Assembly: GCF_001447355.1 (NCBI RefSeq)
Contig: NZ_JXBW01000007.1
Span: 1 to 64,000 of the forward strand
DNA length: 64,000 bases
Source: Alicyclobacillus tolerans
GTDB lineage: Bacteria > Bacillota > Bacilli > Alicyclobacillales > Alicyclobacillaceae
Direction of reading: 5' to 3'
Part shown: positions 1 through 11,036 of the stretch, in pieces
Layout of the letters: the number at the start of each line of letters is the position of its first letter
Position numbering within the stretch: position 1 is the stretch's first letter
The notes under the pieces: model-generated
Seen by the model: only the letters and a program-made list of their open reading frames with translations
What the model was told of the DNA's origin: nothing
The model's database searches: none
Position numbers and translations under genes: made by a program

Positions 1-90
1 TTTGCATCGCTCACTCACTTGCGAGCTCAACATCTTCACCGACTAGCCACTGGGCGTTGCCGTAGGGCGCCGTCCCAAGCTGCATCGACT

Positions 91-119
91 ACTATACTAC
101 GCAGGATGGAGATTGTCCA
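91..119 (-). promoter_or_regulatory. Sigma-A promoter, downstream of a tandem pair (leftward)
   Basis: On the minus strand TGGACA (114-119) is separated by 17 nt from TATAGT (91-96). It lies 95 bp downstream of a second, stronger promoter. Tandem P1/P2 promoters are typical of Bacillota rRNA operons. Confidence 0.55.
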
Positions 120-210
120 CTAGAAGATGTTGGTGAACCACCTCATCTTTGAGGAACCTCACAACGCGTAGTTTGGCAAGATGAGCGCCGCCATCACAGC
201 GGCGAAAAGG

Positions 211-239
211 ATAGTAACACCCTTCGCCGCCTGTGTCAA
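211..239 (-). promoter_or_regulatory. Sigma-A promoter, upstream of a tandem pair (leftward)
   Basis: Minus strand TTGACA (234-239), 17-nt spacer, TACTAT (211-216). The -35 is exact consensus. It begins directly after the lysS stop codon and drives transcription out of the left edge, probably of an rRNA operon. Confidence 0.65.
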
Positions 240-262
240 GTGCCCGCCACACATGCTGTGGA

Positions 263-2303
<2,041 letters not shown>

Positions 2304-2444
2304 ATGCCTTCTCTCCTTTACACAAGCCAGTGAACGATTCATATGCGACAAGCGTGCCTACCATGTATATGGCAGCACGCGCATTCCAAGGGCCATCGCT
2401 GTCGAGAAGACGCCGAGCGAGAGGCTGTCGATGATCTATGCGCC

Positions 2445-2473
2445 ATTATAGAGACGGCCCCACAGATTGTCAA
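2445..2473 (-). promoter_or_regulatory. Consensus sigma-A promoter for greA-lysS
   Basis: Minus strand TTGACA (2468-2473), exactly 17 nt, TATAAT (2445-2450). Both hexamers match consensus. The -35 overlaps the stop codon of the upstream HTH gene, so greA-lysS can be transcribed strongly and independently of the folate genes. Confidence 0.75.
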
Positions 2474-2724
2474 CGGACGTTCCGCTTGGCTTCTGTGTCA
2501 TCATTGTCCACAGCTTCCGACACGGAACGACCAAACAACTCATCTTCACTAGTCTGCAAGATGCGGGATATTTCGCCGATCAGCTGGGGCGTAGGAACTC
2601 GAGTGCCACGTTCGAGTGAGCCCACAATCGCGACACTGACACCTAACTTCTGCGCTAATTCGACCTGCGTCAAGTTTTTCAATTTCCGAAACGCCCGTAG
2701 CTTTCTACCAAAAACGTCCGACAT
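2470..2724 (-). CDS. yazB: XRE-family helix-turn-helix protein (YazB-like)
   Basis: An 84-residue protein with one lambda-repressor-type HTH: FGRKLRAFRKLKNLTQVELAQKLGVS, then a GSLERGTRVPTP recognition region. The acidic tail follows the DNA-binding domain and there is no second domain. Position after folK matches B. subtilis yazB, whose function is not defined. Start ATG 2724 follows GAGGTG and overlaps the folK end by 20 nt, indicating translational coupling. Confidence 0.85.
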   Translation of the reverse strand: MSDVFGRKLRAFRKLKNLTQVELAQKLGVSVAIVGSLERGTRVPTPQLIGEISRILQTSEDELFGRSVSEAVDNDDTEAKRNVR

Positions 2725-3211
2725 ATCGCACCTCATCTCCAGCCTGCAAAGACCTTGCAAGTTCTGCCATCCGGATACCTCCCAACGCCGGGCGATCCGG
2801 TGTCATATCCGCCAGCGGAACGATCACAAAAGCCCGCTCCCACATTCGCGGGTGGGGAATCTGCAAATCGGAAACGCAATAGTAGTCGTTGTCATACAAC
2901 AGGATGTCGAGATCGAGCGTACGTGGTCCGAAGCGGATGATGCGTTCACGTCCCGCCTCCTGTTCAAGGCGAGACAGGTGTCCAAGGATCTCACGCGGCT
3001 TGGCGTTGGTGCGCAAATGAACGACCATATTGAGAAACTTGCCTTGATTTAGATATCCCACGGGTTCTGTTTCATAGACAGGTGAGCATTGCACAACTGT
3101 TCCAATGTCGCTTAACCCACACACTGCGGCATCGAGATGAAACAGGCGCTTGCCCACATTGGAGCCTGCCCCAATGTAGACATCATGTGCCTCATCATGC
3201 GCCTGAAGCAT
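2705..3211 (-). CDS. folK: 2-amino-4-hydroxy-6-hydroxymethyldihydropteridine pyrophosphokinase
   Basis: Transfers pyrophosphate from ATP to 6-hydroxymethyl-7,8-dihydropterin in folate synthesis, making the substrate of FolP. Family motifs are clear: YIGAGSNVG, SPVYETEPVG, and FGPRTLDLDILLYD with the metal-binding DLD. ATG 3211 is preferred over the TTG two codons upstream because GGAGG sits 9 nt before the ATG. It overlaps folP by 17 nt. A separate folB, which normally stands between folP and folK, is absent. Confidence 0.95.
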   Translation of the reverse strand: MLQAHDEAHDVYIGAGSNVGKRLFHLDAAVCGLSDIGTVVQCSPVYETEPVGYLNQGKFLNMVVHLRTNAKPREILGHLSRLEQEAGRERIIRFGPRTLDLDILLYDNDYYCVSDLQIPHPRMWERAFVIVPLADMTPDRPALGGIRMAELARSLQAGDEVRYVGRFW

Positions 3212-3971
3212 GGACAATCGCCTCCATCATCCGACACAACCGAACCGTCGCGCGCACATCGTGAACGCGGATGATCTCGACACCTTGAGTCACTGCGTAA
3301 GCAGCGGTCGCAAGGCTGCCCTCGAGCCGTTCGCCCACCGGCAGCCCCAACACGTTACCTATCACGCGTTTTCGACTCGTCCCGAGCAAGACCGGGTAAC
3401 CCAAACCACGAAACTTGTCGATCTCGCTTATGCAAGCAAGGTTTTGCGCCTGGGTTTTCGCAAAACCCACCCCCGGATCGACGATCAGCTGCCCTGGTTG
3501 CACGCCGCTCTCCAAAAGGCGATCAATTCCGTAACGAACTTCAGCCACGAAGCCGTCGACAGTAAGCGACGGCTCGATGTGCGAACGGTTGTGCATATAC
3601 ACGTACTGTGCACCAGTCTCACGAACGATGCGGGCCATATCGGGATCCGCAGCAGCAGACACATCATTGATAATGTCGACGCCCATGTCGGCAGCTCGAC
3701 GCGCTGTCTGTGCGTGATACGTATCGACAGAAATCGGCACCGATAGTTCGCGACACAACCTCGTAAGGACGGGCTTTAATCGTTGCCACTCCGTATCGGG
3801 ATCGACAGGCTTGAATCCCGGGCGCGTGCTTTCCGCGCCGATGTCGACCAGCTCAGCCCCCTCTTCGACCATGGCGAACGCCCGCTCAATTGCGGCTCCT
3901 GGATCAGCATAACGCCCGCCATCAGAAAACGAATCCGGCGTGACATTCAAGATGCCCATCACACGTGTCAT
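3195..3971 (-). CDS. folP: Dihydropteroate synthase
   Basis: Condenses p-aminobenzoate with dihydropterin pyrophosphate. The TIM-barrel signature begins at the N-terminus (MGILNVTPDSFSDGG, residues 5-19), followed by GAESTRPG, NDVSA, MHNR, DPGVGFAKT and GTSRKR. The 258-residue length is slightly short but complete; B. subtilis Sul is about 285. ATG 3971 overlaps the hslO stop by 4 nt (ATGA) and has GAAGG upstream. The pab genes and cysK found before sul in B. subtilis are not here. Confidence 0.95.
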   Translation of the reverse strand: MTRVMGILNVTPDSFSDGGRYADPGAAIERAFAMVEEGAELVDIGAESTRPGFKPVDPDTEWQRLKPVLTRLCRELSVPISVDTYHAQTARRAADMGVDIINDVSAAADPDMARIVRETGAQYVYMHNRSHIEPSLTVDGFVAEVRYGIDRLLESGVQPGQLIVDPGVGFAKTQAQNLACISEIDKFRGLGYPVLLGTSRKRVIGNVLGLPVGERLEGSLATAAYAVTQGVEIIRVHDVRATVRLCRMMEAIVHASGA

Positions 3972-4873
3972 ACGGTTCCTTCACCCTCAAGGTCCGCGGT
4001 TGTCTGCAGTGTCGTCATCATCGATTCGAGTTCTTCTTCTTCAAACGTGTAGACGTTCCCACAAAAGTGGCAAGTAACTTCGGCAATGCCCTGGTCCCTG
4101 CGGATGGATGCAAGCTCATCCGTTCCCAAACTGAGCAAAATCCGTTTAATGCGCTCATACGAGCACTTACAGCGAAAACGTACATCTTGCATAGCCAATA
4201 TCTGGGCATCGGGGCAAAGTTCGTGTAGCAGAGCCTCTGCACTCGCATGTGACTCGAGGAACGAAGTCACACTCGGCACTCGCTTCAGCCCTTCTTCAAC
4301 GTAGGCAATATCGTCCTCACGATGATCTGGCATCAATTGAATAAGAAATCCTCCGGCAACGATGGGTACGTCATCGGTGCCAACGAGCACGCCCGCGCCA
4401 ACGGCGGATGGCGTCTGTTCGGATGTTACGAAATAATACGTAAAATCATCGGCGATCTCACCTGTCTGCAGTTCGCTACTGCTGGTGTAGTAATCCCGCA
4501 AGCCAGTGTCTCGAATGACATACAATTGACCACGCCCGACGGCGCCACCAACGTCCAATTTGCCAGCCGCGTTGAGAGGAAGATCGACATACGGGTTGTC
4601 CACATAACCGCGGACGTCTCCGTTGGGCAGAGCCTCAACCCAAATTTGCCCGATCGGGCCATCCCCTGCGACTTTGACGGTGAGCGACTCCTCATTTTTC
4701 AACAGCATGGCCATCATGGCCGAGATAGAAGCTGTACGGCCAAGTGCGGCGGTGGCTACAGGCCACGTGTCGTGGCGCTTTTGTAATGTCCCAACGAGTT
4801 CCGTCGTCACACAGGTGAGCACACGCACGCGGCCTTCGCGAGCAATAGCTCGAATGATTCGATCCGTCGTCAT
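3968..4873 (-). CDS. hslO: Redox-regulated chaperone Hsp33
   Basis: Cytoplasmic holdase activated by oxidation. The C-terminal zinc switch is intact: C235-x-C237 and C268-x2-C271. The N-terminal Hsp33 fold is recognisable (RIIRAIAREGRVRVLTCVTT, LGRTASISAMMAMLLKNEE). 301 residues is typical. ATG 4873 follows GGAGG at 7 nt. It heads a tight run hslO-folP-folK-yazB with overlapping ends. Confidence 0.96.
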   Translation of the reverse strand: MTTDRIIRAIAREGRVRVLTCVTTELVGTLQKRHDTWPVATAALGRTASISAMMAMLLKNEESLTVKVAGDGPIGQIWVEALPNGDVRGYVDNPYVDLPLNAAGKLDVGGAVGRGQLYVIRDTGLRDYYTSSSELQTGEIADDFTYYFVTSEQTPSAVGAGVLVGTDDVPIVAGGFLIQLMPDHREDDIAYVEEGLKRVPSVTSFLESHASAEALLHELCPDAQILAMQDVRFRCKCSYERIKRILLSLGTDELASIRRDQGIAEVTCHFCGNVYTFEEEELESMMTTLQTTADLEGEGTV

Positions 4874-4913
4874 GGTATTCCTCCAACCCCCATATCTGAG
4901 TTAAGACTGCTTG

Positions 4914-5993
4914 TTAAGATTCACACGCTTCAATCCGAATATCACTTACAGTTGCTAGGTCGATTTCATATGGGACAATCGCTTGGCCATGTTCATCTTC
5001 GATAACCCGCACAATGGGAAACTGAAGATTCTCTGAGGAACGCACAACAACGGCAAGATGCCCATTTGAAAGACGCACGGACATCCCGATTGGGTAAATC
5101 GAGATGGTTTCCAAGAACGCCCGTACCGCAAAATCCGAAAAGCGCCCTTTCGCGTGATCCTCTTGGATCACCCTCATCGCATCATGAGGCAAAAACGCCC
5201 GCCGATACACGCGGTTTGCGGTCAAAGCTTCGTACACGTCAGCGACCGCCGACAACTGGCTGAATGGATGGATGTCCTTACCCGTTAAGCCGCCTGGGTA
5301 CCCGCTGCCATCCATGCGCTCGTGATGTTGCAGCGCAATGATGGAAGATCGCGCAGAGATGTCCCCCTGCCGGCTGAGTATGTCATAACCGAGCTGCGCA
5401 TGGCGCTGAATTTCTTGAAATTCCTCATCTGACAAGCGCCCAGGCTTTTGAAGCACGCTGGCATCGACGCACAGCTTACCCACGTCATGTAGTAAGGTGC
5501 CGATACCAAGATCAATTAATTCCGATTTGTTCAGCCCCATGTGCATACCCAACGCAAGTGCATAAAACGTCACATTCACGGAGTGGTGGAAAAGTTCACC
5601 ATCCGCCACATATACCGAGCTGAGTTGGTCGCCCGCGGCGCCACTCTCTCTAAGTTGCGCGATCACGTCCTCGACCACCGGGGCAAACGACTGGCGCAAC
5701 CGCTTGGGCTGAACATAAGGCGTAAATTGAGTGGTGGCAAGTTCGTGCAAGGTATCGTACGTCATGCCTAGCAATTGCACTTTCGTGCGCTCGTCGACAA
5801 TTTCACGTACCAAAATGTCATCGGTCGCCCGATTTTCGATGCAGACCGCACGGACGCCCACCTCGCCAAGACGGCGAATCAGACTCTCGGTCAGTACAAC
5901 GCCCCGTGCCAACAGGGTCCTTCCTCGCTTGTCCGCCACCCTTTGTGCTAACACAGAGTTTGGCTTAACGTATTGTAAGGCGACCCACCTCAC
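4914..5993 (-). CDS. HD-GYP domain protein, probable cyclic-di-GMP phosphodiesterase
   Basis: A 359-residue protein with an N-terminal region of unassigned fold (1-130) and a complete HD-GYP domain. It shows HHSVN, metal-binding HDVGK (His169-Asp170), the HHE triad (223-225) and the defining GYPGG (231-235), which indicates hydrolysis of c-di-GMP. No transmembrane or receiver domain is seen, so it is cytoplasmic. GTG 5993 follows GGAGGG. It occupies the place of coaX (type III pantothenate kinase) between ftsH and hslO in B. subtilis. Confidence 0.88.
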   Translation of the reverse strand: MRWVALQYVKPNSVLAQRVADKRGRTLLARGVVLTESLIRRLGEVGVRAVCIENRATDDILVREIVDERTKVQLLGMTYDTLHELATTQFTPYVQPKRLRQSFAPVVEDVIAQLRESGAAGDQLSSVYVADGELFHHSVNVTFYALALGMHMGLNKSELIDLGIGTLLHDVGKLCVDASVLQKPGRLSDEEFQEIQRHAQLGYDILSRQGDISARSSIIALQHHERMDGSGYPGGLTGKDIHPFSQLSAVADVYEALTANRVYRRAFLPHDAMRVIQEDHAKGRFSDFAVRAFLETISIYPIGMSVRLSNGHLAVVVRSSENLQFPIVRVIEDEHGQAIVPYEIDLATVSDIRIEACES

Positions 5994-6051
5994 GGGAAAA
6001 ATCCCTCCATCGCGATATCATGATTGTTGTCGAATCCCATAAGTATTTCAC

Positions 6052-6081
6052 AAAAAAGCCTCCGAGTTCCTGCCTCGGAGG
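6052..6081 (-). terminator. Rho-independent terminator after ftsH
   Basis: Stem CCTCCGAG/CTCGGAGG (8 bp, 7-nt loop), followed on the minus strand by six T residues. It separates ftsH from the HD-GYP gene. Confidence 0.85.
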
Positions 6082-6099
6082 TACAATTTGTGATTCAAA

Positions 6100-7908
6100 T
6101 CAGCCACAGCTTTCCATGATCTCACGAACTTCTTGTTCGTCAATCGTCTCTTTTTCCAGCAGTCGCTCTGCCAACGCATTGAGACAAGCTCGCTTCTCCG
6201 TCAGAATCTTGCGCGTACGTTCATGGCACGCTTCGACAATATCGCGCATTTCTTTGTCGATCTCGAAGGCGACCTGGTCGCTGTAATTCTGCTCTCCCTG
6301 CAAATCTCGCCCCAAGAAAATCTGTCCGCCTTGACGGCTCCCGTATTGCAACAGACCAAGTCGGTCGCTCATGCCATATTCGGTAATCATTTGGCGAGCA
6401 ACCGTGGTCACGCGCTCCAAATCGCCAGATGCACCGGTACTGATTTCTCCAAACACGATTTCTTCTGCAACCCGGCCACCCAAGGTCATACAAATTTCAT
6501 CGAGCATTTGCTGTTTCGTAATGAAGTACCTGTCCTCTTTGGGTAACGATAGGGTATAGCCGCCAGCCATGCCGCGCGGCACAATGGTCACCTTATGTAC
6601 CGTGCGCTCGGGTTGTACGAAATAGCCAACCACCGCGTGCCCCGCCTCGTGAAACGCCACCAACCGGCGTTCCTGTTCACTCATGACACGACTGCGCTTC
6701 TCAGGCCCAGCCATCACGCGGTCAATAGCTTCGTCGATATCGCCTTCCGTGATCTCCCGCTCCCGTCTGCGCGCCGCCAATAAAGCGGCTTCGTTCAGGA
6801 CGTTTTCAAGGTCAGCACCGGTAAACCCTGGCGTACGCTTCGCAATGGTCTCCAAGTTAATACCCTTGGCGAAGGGTTTGTTGCGCGCGTGCACGCGTAG
6901 AATCTCTTCGCGTCCCTTGACGTCGGGACGGTTAACGACAATTTGGCGATCCATGCGTCCAGGCCGAAGGAGAGCCGGATCAAGAATGTCAGGTCGGTTT
7001 GTCGCCGCGATAATAATAATGCCCTCATTGGCCGAGAAACCGTCCATCTCGACTAACAACTGGTTGAGCGTCTGTTCGCGCTCGTCGTGCCCACCGCCTA
7101 GACCAGCGCCCCGGTGGCGACCCACGGCGTCGATTTCATCGATAAAAATAATGCAAGGTGCATTCTTCTTGGCATTATCAAATAAGTCGCGCACGCGAGA
7201 TGCACCGACACCCACAAACATTTCGACGAAGTCAGAACCACTGATACTGAAAAATGGAACACCAGCTTCCCCGGCTACAGCCCGTGCAAGCAAGGTTTTA
7301 CCTGTACCAGGTGGCCCAACGAGCAAGACACCCTTCGGAATACGGGCACCAAGTGCCGAAAAGCGTTTTGGATCCTTCAGGAACTCGACGATCTCCTCAA
7401 GTTCAGCTTTTTCCTCATCCGCTCCTGCAACGTCCGCAAACGTGACCTTCCGCTTTTCCTCAGAATAGAGGCGAGCGCGACTCTTGCCAAAGTTCATCAC
7501 CCGGCTGCCTCCACCCTGAGCCTGATTAAACAGGAAGAACATCAGGATGAACAGGAACACAAAAGGAACCACTTGCTCTAAAAACGAAATCCAAACACTG
7601 CCGCGAGGTTGTGGCGTCACGTTGAACGAGACGTTGTGGTTCGTCAAGAAGGGACCTAGGTTGTTGTCATATAGGGCTCGCGTCTCAAACTTTTGCCCGT
7701 TTTTCAGCGATCCATCAATGGTTGCGGTCAGCCCTTCTGGCGTCACCTGCACCGTCCCACTGATGTCGCCCTCTTTCACGTACGTCACAAATTGCGTGTA
7801 TGGAATTGGCCCGCGCGCCCGTTCTGAGCCAGTCAGATATTGCACGACGCCAACGAGTACCAACAAAATCAGCACGTATAACAGGATGCTCCGGTAAAAA
7901 CGGTTCAT
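6100..7908 (-). CDS. ftsH: ATP-dependent zinc metalloprotease FtsH
   Basis: Membrane-anchored AAA+ protease for quality control, also needed for sporulation in Bacillus. Two transmembrane helices (about 7-25 and 112-130) flank an extracytoplasmic domain. The AAA domain has Walker A GPPGTGKT (198-205), Walker B IIFIDE (253-258) and the SRH arginine region. The protease site is HEAGH (420-424). 602 residues is slightly shorter than B. subtilis FtsH because the C-terminal tail is short. ATG 7908 follows AGGAGG. Confidence 0.98.
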   Translation of the reverse strand: MNRFYRSILLYVLILLVLVGVVQYLTGSERARGPIPYTQFVTYVKEGDISGTVQVTPEGLTATIDGSLKNGQKFETRALYDNNLGPFLTNHNVSFNVTPQPRGSVWISFLEQVVPFVFLFILMFFLFNQAQGGGSRVMNFGKSRARLYSEEKRKVTFADVAGADEEKAELEEIVEFLKDPKRFSALGARIPKGVLLVGPPGTGKTLLARAVAGEAGVPFFSISGSDFVEMFVGVGASRVRDLFDNAKKNAPCIIFIDEIDAVGRHRGAGLGGGHDEREQTLNQLLVEMDGFSANEGIIIIAATNRPDILDPALLRPGRMDRQIVVNRPDVKGREEILRVHARNKPFAKGINLETIAKRTPGFTGADLENVLNEAALLAARRREREITEGDIDEAIDRVMAGPEKRSRVMSEQERRLVAFHEAGHAVVGYFVQPERTVHKVTIVPRGMAGGYTLSLPKEDRYFITKQQMLDEICMTLGGRVAEEIVFGEISTGASGDLERVTTVARQMITEYGMSDRLGLLQYGSRQGGQIFLGRDLQGEQNYSDQVAFEIDKEMRDIVEACHERTRKILTEKRACLNALAERLLEKETIDEQEVREIMESCG

Positions 7909-7938
7909 GCCTTACCTCCTCTCGGTCATGGCGCGACT

Positions 7939-7947
7939 ATTGTACCA
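7939..7947 (-). promoter_or_regulatory. Possible extended -10 promoter for ftsH
   Basis: Minus strand TGG-TACAAT, an extended -10, lies 31 bp before the ftsH start. No convincing -35 is present at 17 nt. Confidence 0.35.
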
Positions 7948-7974
7948 TACCCATATAGGCGTTCCTAGCAATCG

Positions 7975-8541
7975 TCAAGCCTGTTTCGGCTTATCCGAAT
8001 TGCCTGTCGCATAGATGTCAGATTTCAACACGCCGACGAATGGGAGGTTCCGATACCGTTCCGCATAGTCGAGTCCATAGCCGACAATAAATTCATTAGG
8101 CACGGTAAAGCCATAGTAATCCGGGGCAATCTCCACCTTGCGGCCGCCAGGTTTGTCGTACAAGGCTACGATACGAACCGATGCCGCTTGCCGACGAAGT
8201 AATGTATCTCGTAAATAGGCCAGCGTAAGACCGGTGTCAACAATGTCCTCAACAATAATGACGTCTCGCCCCTCAATCGGTTTACCAAGGTCATTCAAAA
8301 TGCGAACCGCGCCGGAGGATTGCGTGGAAGCGCCATAGCTGGAAATCGCCATGAAGTCCATCTCCATCGGAACCGTTACCCGCTTGACCAAATCGGCCAT
8401 GAACAGCGCGGCACCCTTCAAAATGCAAATAAACAGCGGATTTTTATCATAGTAGTCCGCGCTCAACTGTGCGCCTAGCTGGCCCACCTTTTCTAGAATC
8501 GTTTGTTCATCAAATAGGATGCGTTCTAAATCCGGATGCAT
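7975..8541 (-). CDS. hprT: Hypoxanthine-guanine phosphoribosyltransferase
   Basis: Salvages hypoxanthine and guanine to IMP and GMP using PRPP. The PRPP-binding signature VIIVEDIVDTGLT is at about residues 94-106, with ILKGAALFMADL earlier and the purine-binding VGYGLDYAERYRNLP near the end. 188 residues is typical. ATG 8541 is preferred because GGGAGG precedes it. tilS-hprT-ftsH order is conserved in Bacilli. Confidence 0.96.
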   Translation of the reverse strand: MHPDLERILFDEQTILEKVGQLGAQLSADYYDKNPLFICILKGAALFMADLVKRVTVPMEMDFMAISSYGASTQSSGAVRILNDLGKPIEGRDVIIVEDIVDTGLTLAYLRDTLLRRQAASVRIVALYDKPGGRKVEIAPDYYGFTVPNEFIVGYGLDYAERYRNLPFVGVLKSDIYATGNSDKPKQA

Positions 8542-8622
8542 GAGTGCCTCCCAAAACACCTGTGGTTTCTTTATCATACGCTGACCCTTTGCCGCACATG
8601 TCCCGACCCTTGCGATCCTGTC

Positions 8623-10041
8623 CTAGGCTCTCGACGGCCGCGCAAACAATACGTACCCCCCGCTTGCGCCATCCCACCTTAGCACATCTGTGCGAATCGC
8701 GCCTGGAATCCAGACGATCTCGCCACCTACGCGAATGATGGGCCACGCAGGGCGAAGCCGACGCGGAATTTTGCTGTCTGAAAACACGTCTTGCAGTTTC
8801 TTACTGCCAGCCAGTCCTAGCGGACGAACGCGTAGACTTGTCGGCAGACCACAGACGATTTCCACCCGTTCCACATCGGGAACATATGCTCGCCAAGGCG
8901 ACCTGCGTAGTTGTGCTGGACGTCTCGCGAGCGGAACCGCGCGAAAACGCCAGAACACACCCGCAGAAGCAAATGACAACTGCCGCACGCGCACCAGATC
9001 CCATTGTACAAGTGAACGGGTACCTAGCGCTTCACAGCCATGCGGTGGTGCCTGATGTCCTATGTATATGCGCCCATACTCTCGCCAAGCGCCTAAACCA
9101 TGTGGCAAGCTCACAGCAGCCGAGGCAGCATCTTGACGCAGGGCGATCTTTCGGATTGGCTCGACATGCGAAAAAAGCCAATCCTGCGCGAAGAAACAAT
9201 TCAATAGTATGTGAATAACCCTGCGTTGTAAAGAAAGGTGAAGCGCGGCAAACGCCTCGGTTGAAATTTCGACGAATCGCTCGGAGCGACGCACAACCAC
9301 CTGTTCGAGCGCACGCTCCGCTTGTTCCTGCAAAAAGGATTCATCCGCCTGTAATTGTGTGGTCAGATCAAGGGTTCGCGCTTCGATGGCAGGTTGAAAC
9401 GTTTCGAGAATAGGAAGCAATTCGTGCCGAATGCGGTTGCGAAAGAAGCGCGTATCGGCATTTGTCTCATCTTCTCGAAACGGAATACCCCACGCTTTTG
9501 CATACTGTTCAATCTCACTGCGCCCCGTCTGTAATAAAGGCCGGAACAAGCGCACGCCCTCCCGCATGGCAACAGCGCGCATGGCTCCGAGGCCTGCGAG
9601 GCCTGTTCCGCGCAACCAACGCATGACAAACGTCTCCAACTTGTCTCGACTGTGATGGGCAACCAAACAAACGCCATGGTGGTGTGATCGCGCCTTGGTC
9701 AACAAAGCCTCATAGCGAGCACGTCGTGCGGCAGCCTCAATTCCTTCACCGCGATGGTCCCTGACTTGTACAGGGACGATCTCGCACGCGACCCCGAATC
9801 GAGCACATTGGTCGGCCACGAACTTCGCATCTTCGGCCGCAGACGGTCGCAGCCCGTGATCGACATGGACGACAGAAAAGCCGCCTAAAAGCGGCTCATT
9901 TCCCTGCGTGGCGCGATGGCATAAGTGCAGCAGCACCATGGAATCGACACCACCCGAAACGCCAATCACGGCGTGGGCAGATTGAAGTTGATGGACTTTG
10001 CAAAAATGAGCAAATTCGCGTTCGAGCTGGCCGTTGTTCAA
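8623..10041 (-). CDS. tilS: tRNA(Ile)-lysidine synthase
   Basis: Modifies C34 of the minor tRNA-Ile to lysidine so that it reads AUA. The PP-loop SGGVDSM lies at residues 29-35. The N-type ATPase core (VVHVDHGLRP, AHHSRDKLETFVMRWLRGTGLAGL) is followed by the TilS middle and C-terminal domains (SKKLQDVFSDSKIPRRLR). The frame is open upstream. TTG 10041 gives 472 residues, the usual length, with AAAGG 12 nt upstream; ATG 10128 is the alternative. The start is the uncertain part. Confidence 0.93.
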   Translation of the reverse strand: MNNGQLEREFAHFCKVHQLQSAHAVIGVSGGVDSMVLLHLCHRATQGNEPLLGGFSVVHVDHGLRPSAAEDAKFVADQCARFGVACEIVPVQVRDHRGEGIEAAARRARYEALLTKARSHHHGVCLVAHHSRDKLETFVMRWLRGTGLAGLGAMRAVAMREGVRLFRPLLQTGRSEIEQYAKAWGIPFREDETNADTRFFRNRIRHELLPILETFQPAIEARTLDLTTQLQADESFLQEQAERALEQVVVRRSERFVEISTEAFAALHLSLQRRVIHILLNCFFAQDWLFSHVEPIRKIALRQDAASAAVSLPHGLGAWREYGRIYIGHQAPPHGCEALGTRSLVQWDLVRVRQLSFASAGVFWRFRAVPLARRPAQLRRSPWRAYVPDVERVEIVCGLPTSLRVRPLGLAGSKKLQDVFSDSKIPRRLRPAWPIIRVGGEIVWIPGAIRTDVLRWDGASGGYVLFARPSRA

Positions 10042-10130
10042 TCGCGGTCCGCGCCTTTCGATGACATATCCATCATTGTAGCAAATATGCCACTCAGCTT
10101 TGCAAACTACGGCAAACAGGACATCCATTT

Positions 10131-11036
10131 TTATATCAGGCGCAAATACAGTGCCCAAGCACAGGCTGTCGATAATGTTGCGCTGGCAAGACTTCCCCAC
10201 ATCAGTTTTGCCGACCAATCAGGCCGCTCCGGATCCTTTGGTAACGGAATGCTGTGCAGTGCCGTTGCAAAGGTGGTGGCATCTGTCACCGAACCGCGCA
10301 ACACCTTTTGCAGAATGCTCTGCCAGCGCGCTCCCGGCGCTTGCGCAATGGCCTTGTTGAGCCATGCTCGCCGCTGTTCTTGGGATTGACTGGATAGATT
10401 CACGGGAGGTTTGACGTCGAGCAGCAACGCCATAAGCGCGACGCCGACGAGATCGTACTGCGCGCAAGCGCGGCGCTCGCAGACGCCCCAAAATGCCCCG
10501 TCCGAAGTCGGCGTGAACTGCCTTACGGCTTTGCCAAACGGCGTGACACCCCCCGCGTCCACGAAACGTACACGCATGTCGTCGGATACATCCACTAAGA
10601 TATTTTGTGCCTTCACGTCGCAAAATGCATATCCGGTCTCGTGCAATTGGACTAACCCTGCCACAATGTCGAGTAACACACGTTGGCGATCCGCCGGTGT
10701 CAATCCAGACCACACTTTGTCGAGAGATTTACCCCCCACCCGCTCCATCACGTAAAAATATTGCGCTAGCGGATGGTCACTGTCATCGATTTGCTGGGGC
10801 GCAGGAAACGGAGAACGGGCACCTTTTACGCGCTCCAGCAAAGACCATTCGAACGCGACTTGTCCCGCGCCCGCACAGACCTTCATCGCCCCCGGCAGAC
10901 CATCATCGCGATCGACAGCGTAGACCACGCCATTGGCACCAACGCCCAGGCAACCACGCACGCGCCAGCGGCGACCGGTCCACTTCCCGCGGATCCACGT
11001 GCCACTTGGAATCTGCTTCTGGGACTTATCGCTCAT
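10131..11036 (-). CDS. yabT: Membrane-anchored Ser/Thr kinase (YabT-like)
   Basis: A Hanks-type kinase with glycine loop GVGANGVVY (31-39), Lys52 and a catalytic loop CDVKAQN with Asp140 and Asn145. The magnesium motif is VDAGG (Asp160) rather than DFG. HRD is replaced by FCD, as in divergent kinases of this type. A C-terminal transmembrane helix (about 278-301) and no extracellular domain match B. subtilis YabT, a DNA-activated sporulation kinase. It overlaps yabS by 4 nt (ATGA). Confidence 0.88.
   Translation of the reverse strand: MSDKSQKQIPSGTWIRGKWTGRRWRVRGCLGVGANGVVYAVDRDDGLPGAMKVCAGAGQVAFEWSLLERVKGARSPFPAPQQIDDSDHPLAQYFYVMERVGGKSLDKVWSGLTPADRQRVLLDIVAGLVQLHETGYAFCDVKAQNILVDVSDDMRVRFVDAGGVTPFGKAVRQFTPTSDGAFWGVCERRACAQYDLVGVALMALLLDVKPPVNLSSQSQEQRRAWLNKAIAQAPGARWQSILQKVLRGSVTDATTFATALHSIPLPKDPERPDWSAKLMWGSLASATLSTACAWALYLRLI

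Larger units (their letters stand above)
1..262. other. Leader region with no visible gene, left edge
   Basis: No ORF with coding character is seen here. The stretch holds two sigma-A promoters reading leftward (listed separately) and a short hairpin at about 188-206 (CGCCGC, 7-nt loop, GCGGCG). In B. subtilis the gene after lysS is a ribosomal RNA operon, so this is probably an rRNA-operon promoter and leader whose 16S gene lies outside the window. That last point is inference. Confidence 0.5.

Noticed and set aside
6683-7468. A 261-codon plus-strand open frame
   Set aside because: Antisense to the AAA domain of ftsH; low-complexity Ser/Arg-rich product typical of a shadow frame.
10558-10650. 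Loss of kinase activity in YabT because HRD and DFG are altered
   Set aside because: The essential Lys, catalytic Asp, Asn and metal Asp are all retained; such variation is usual in this divergent group.
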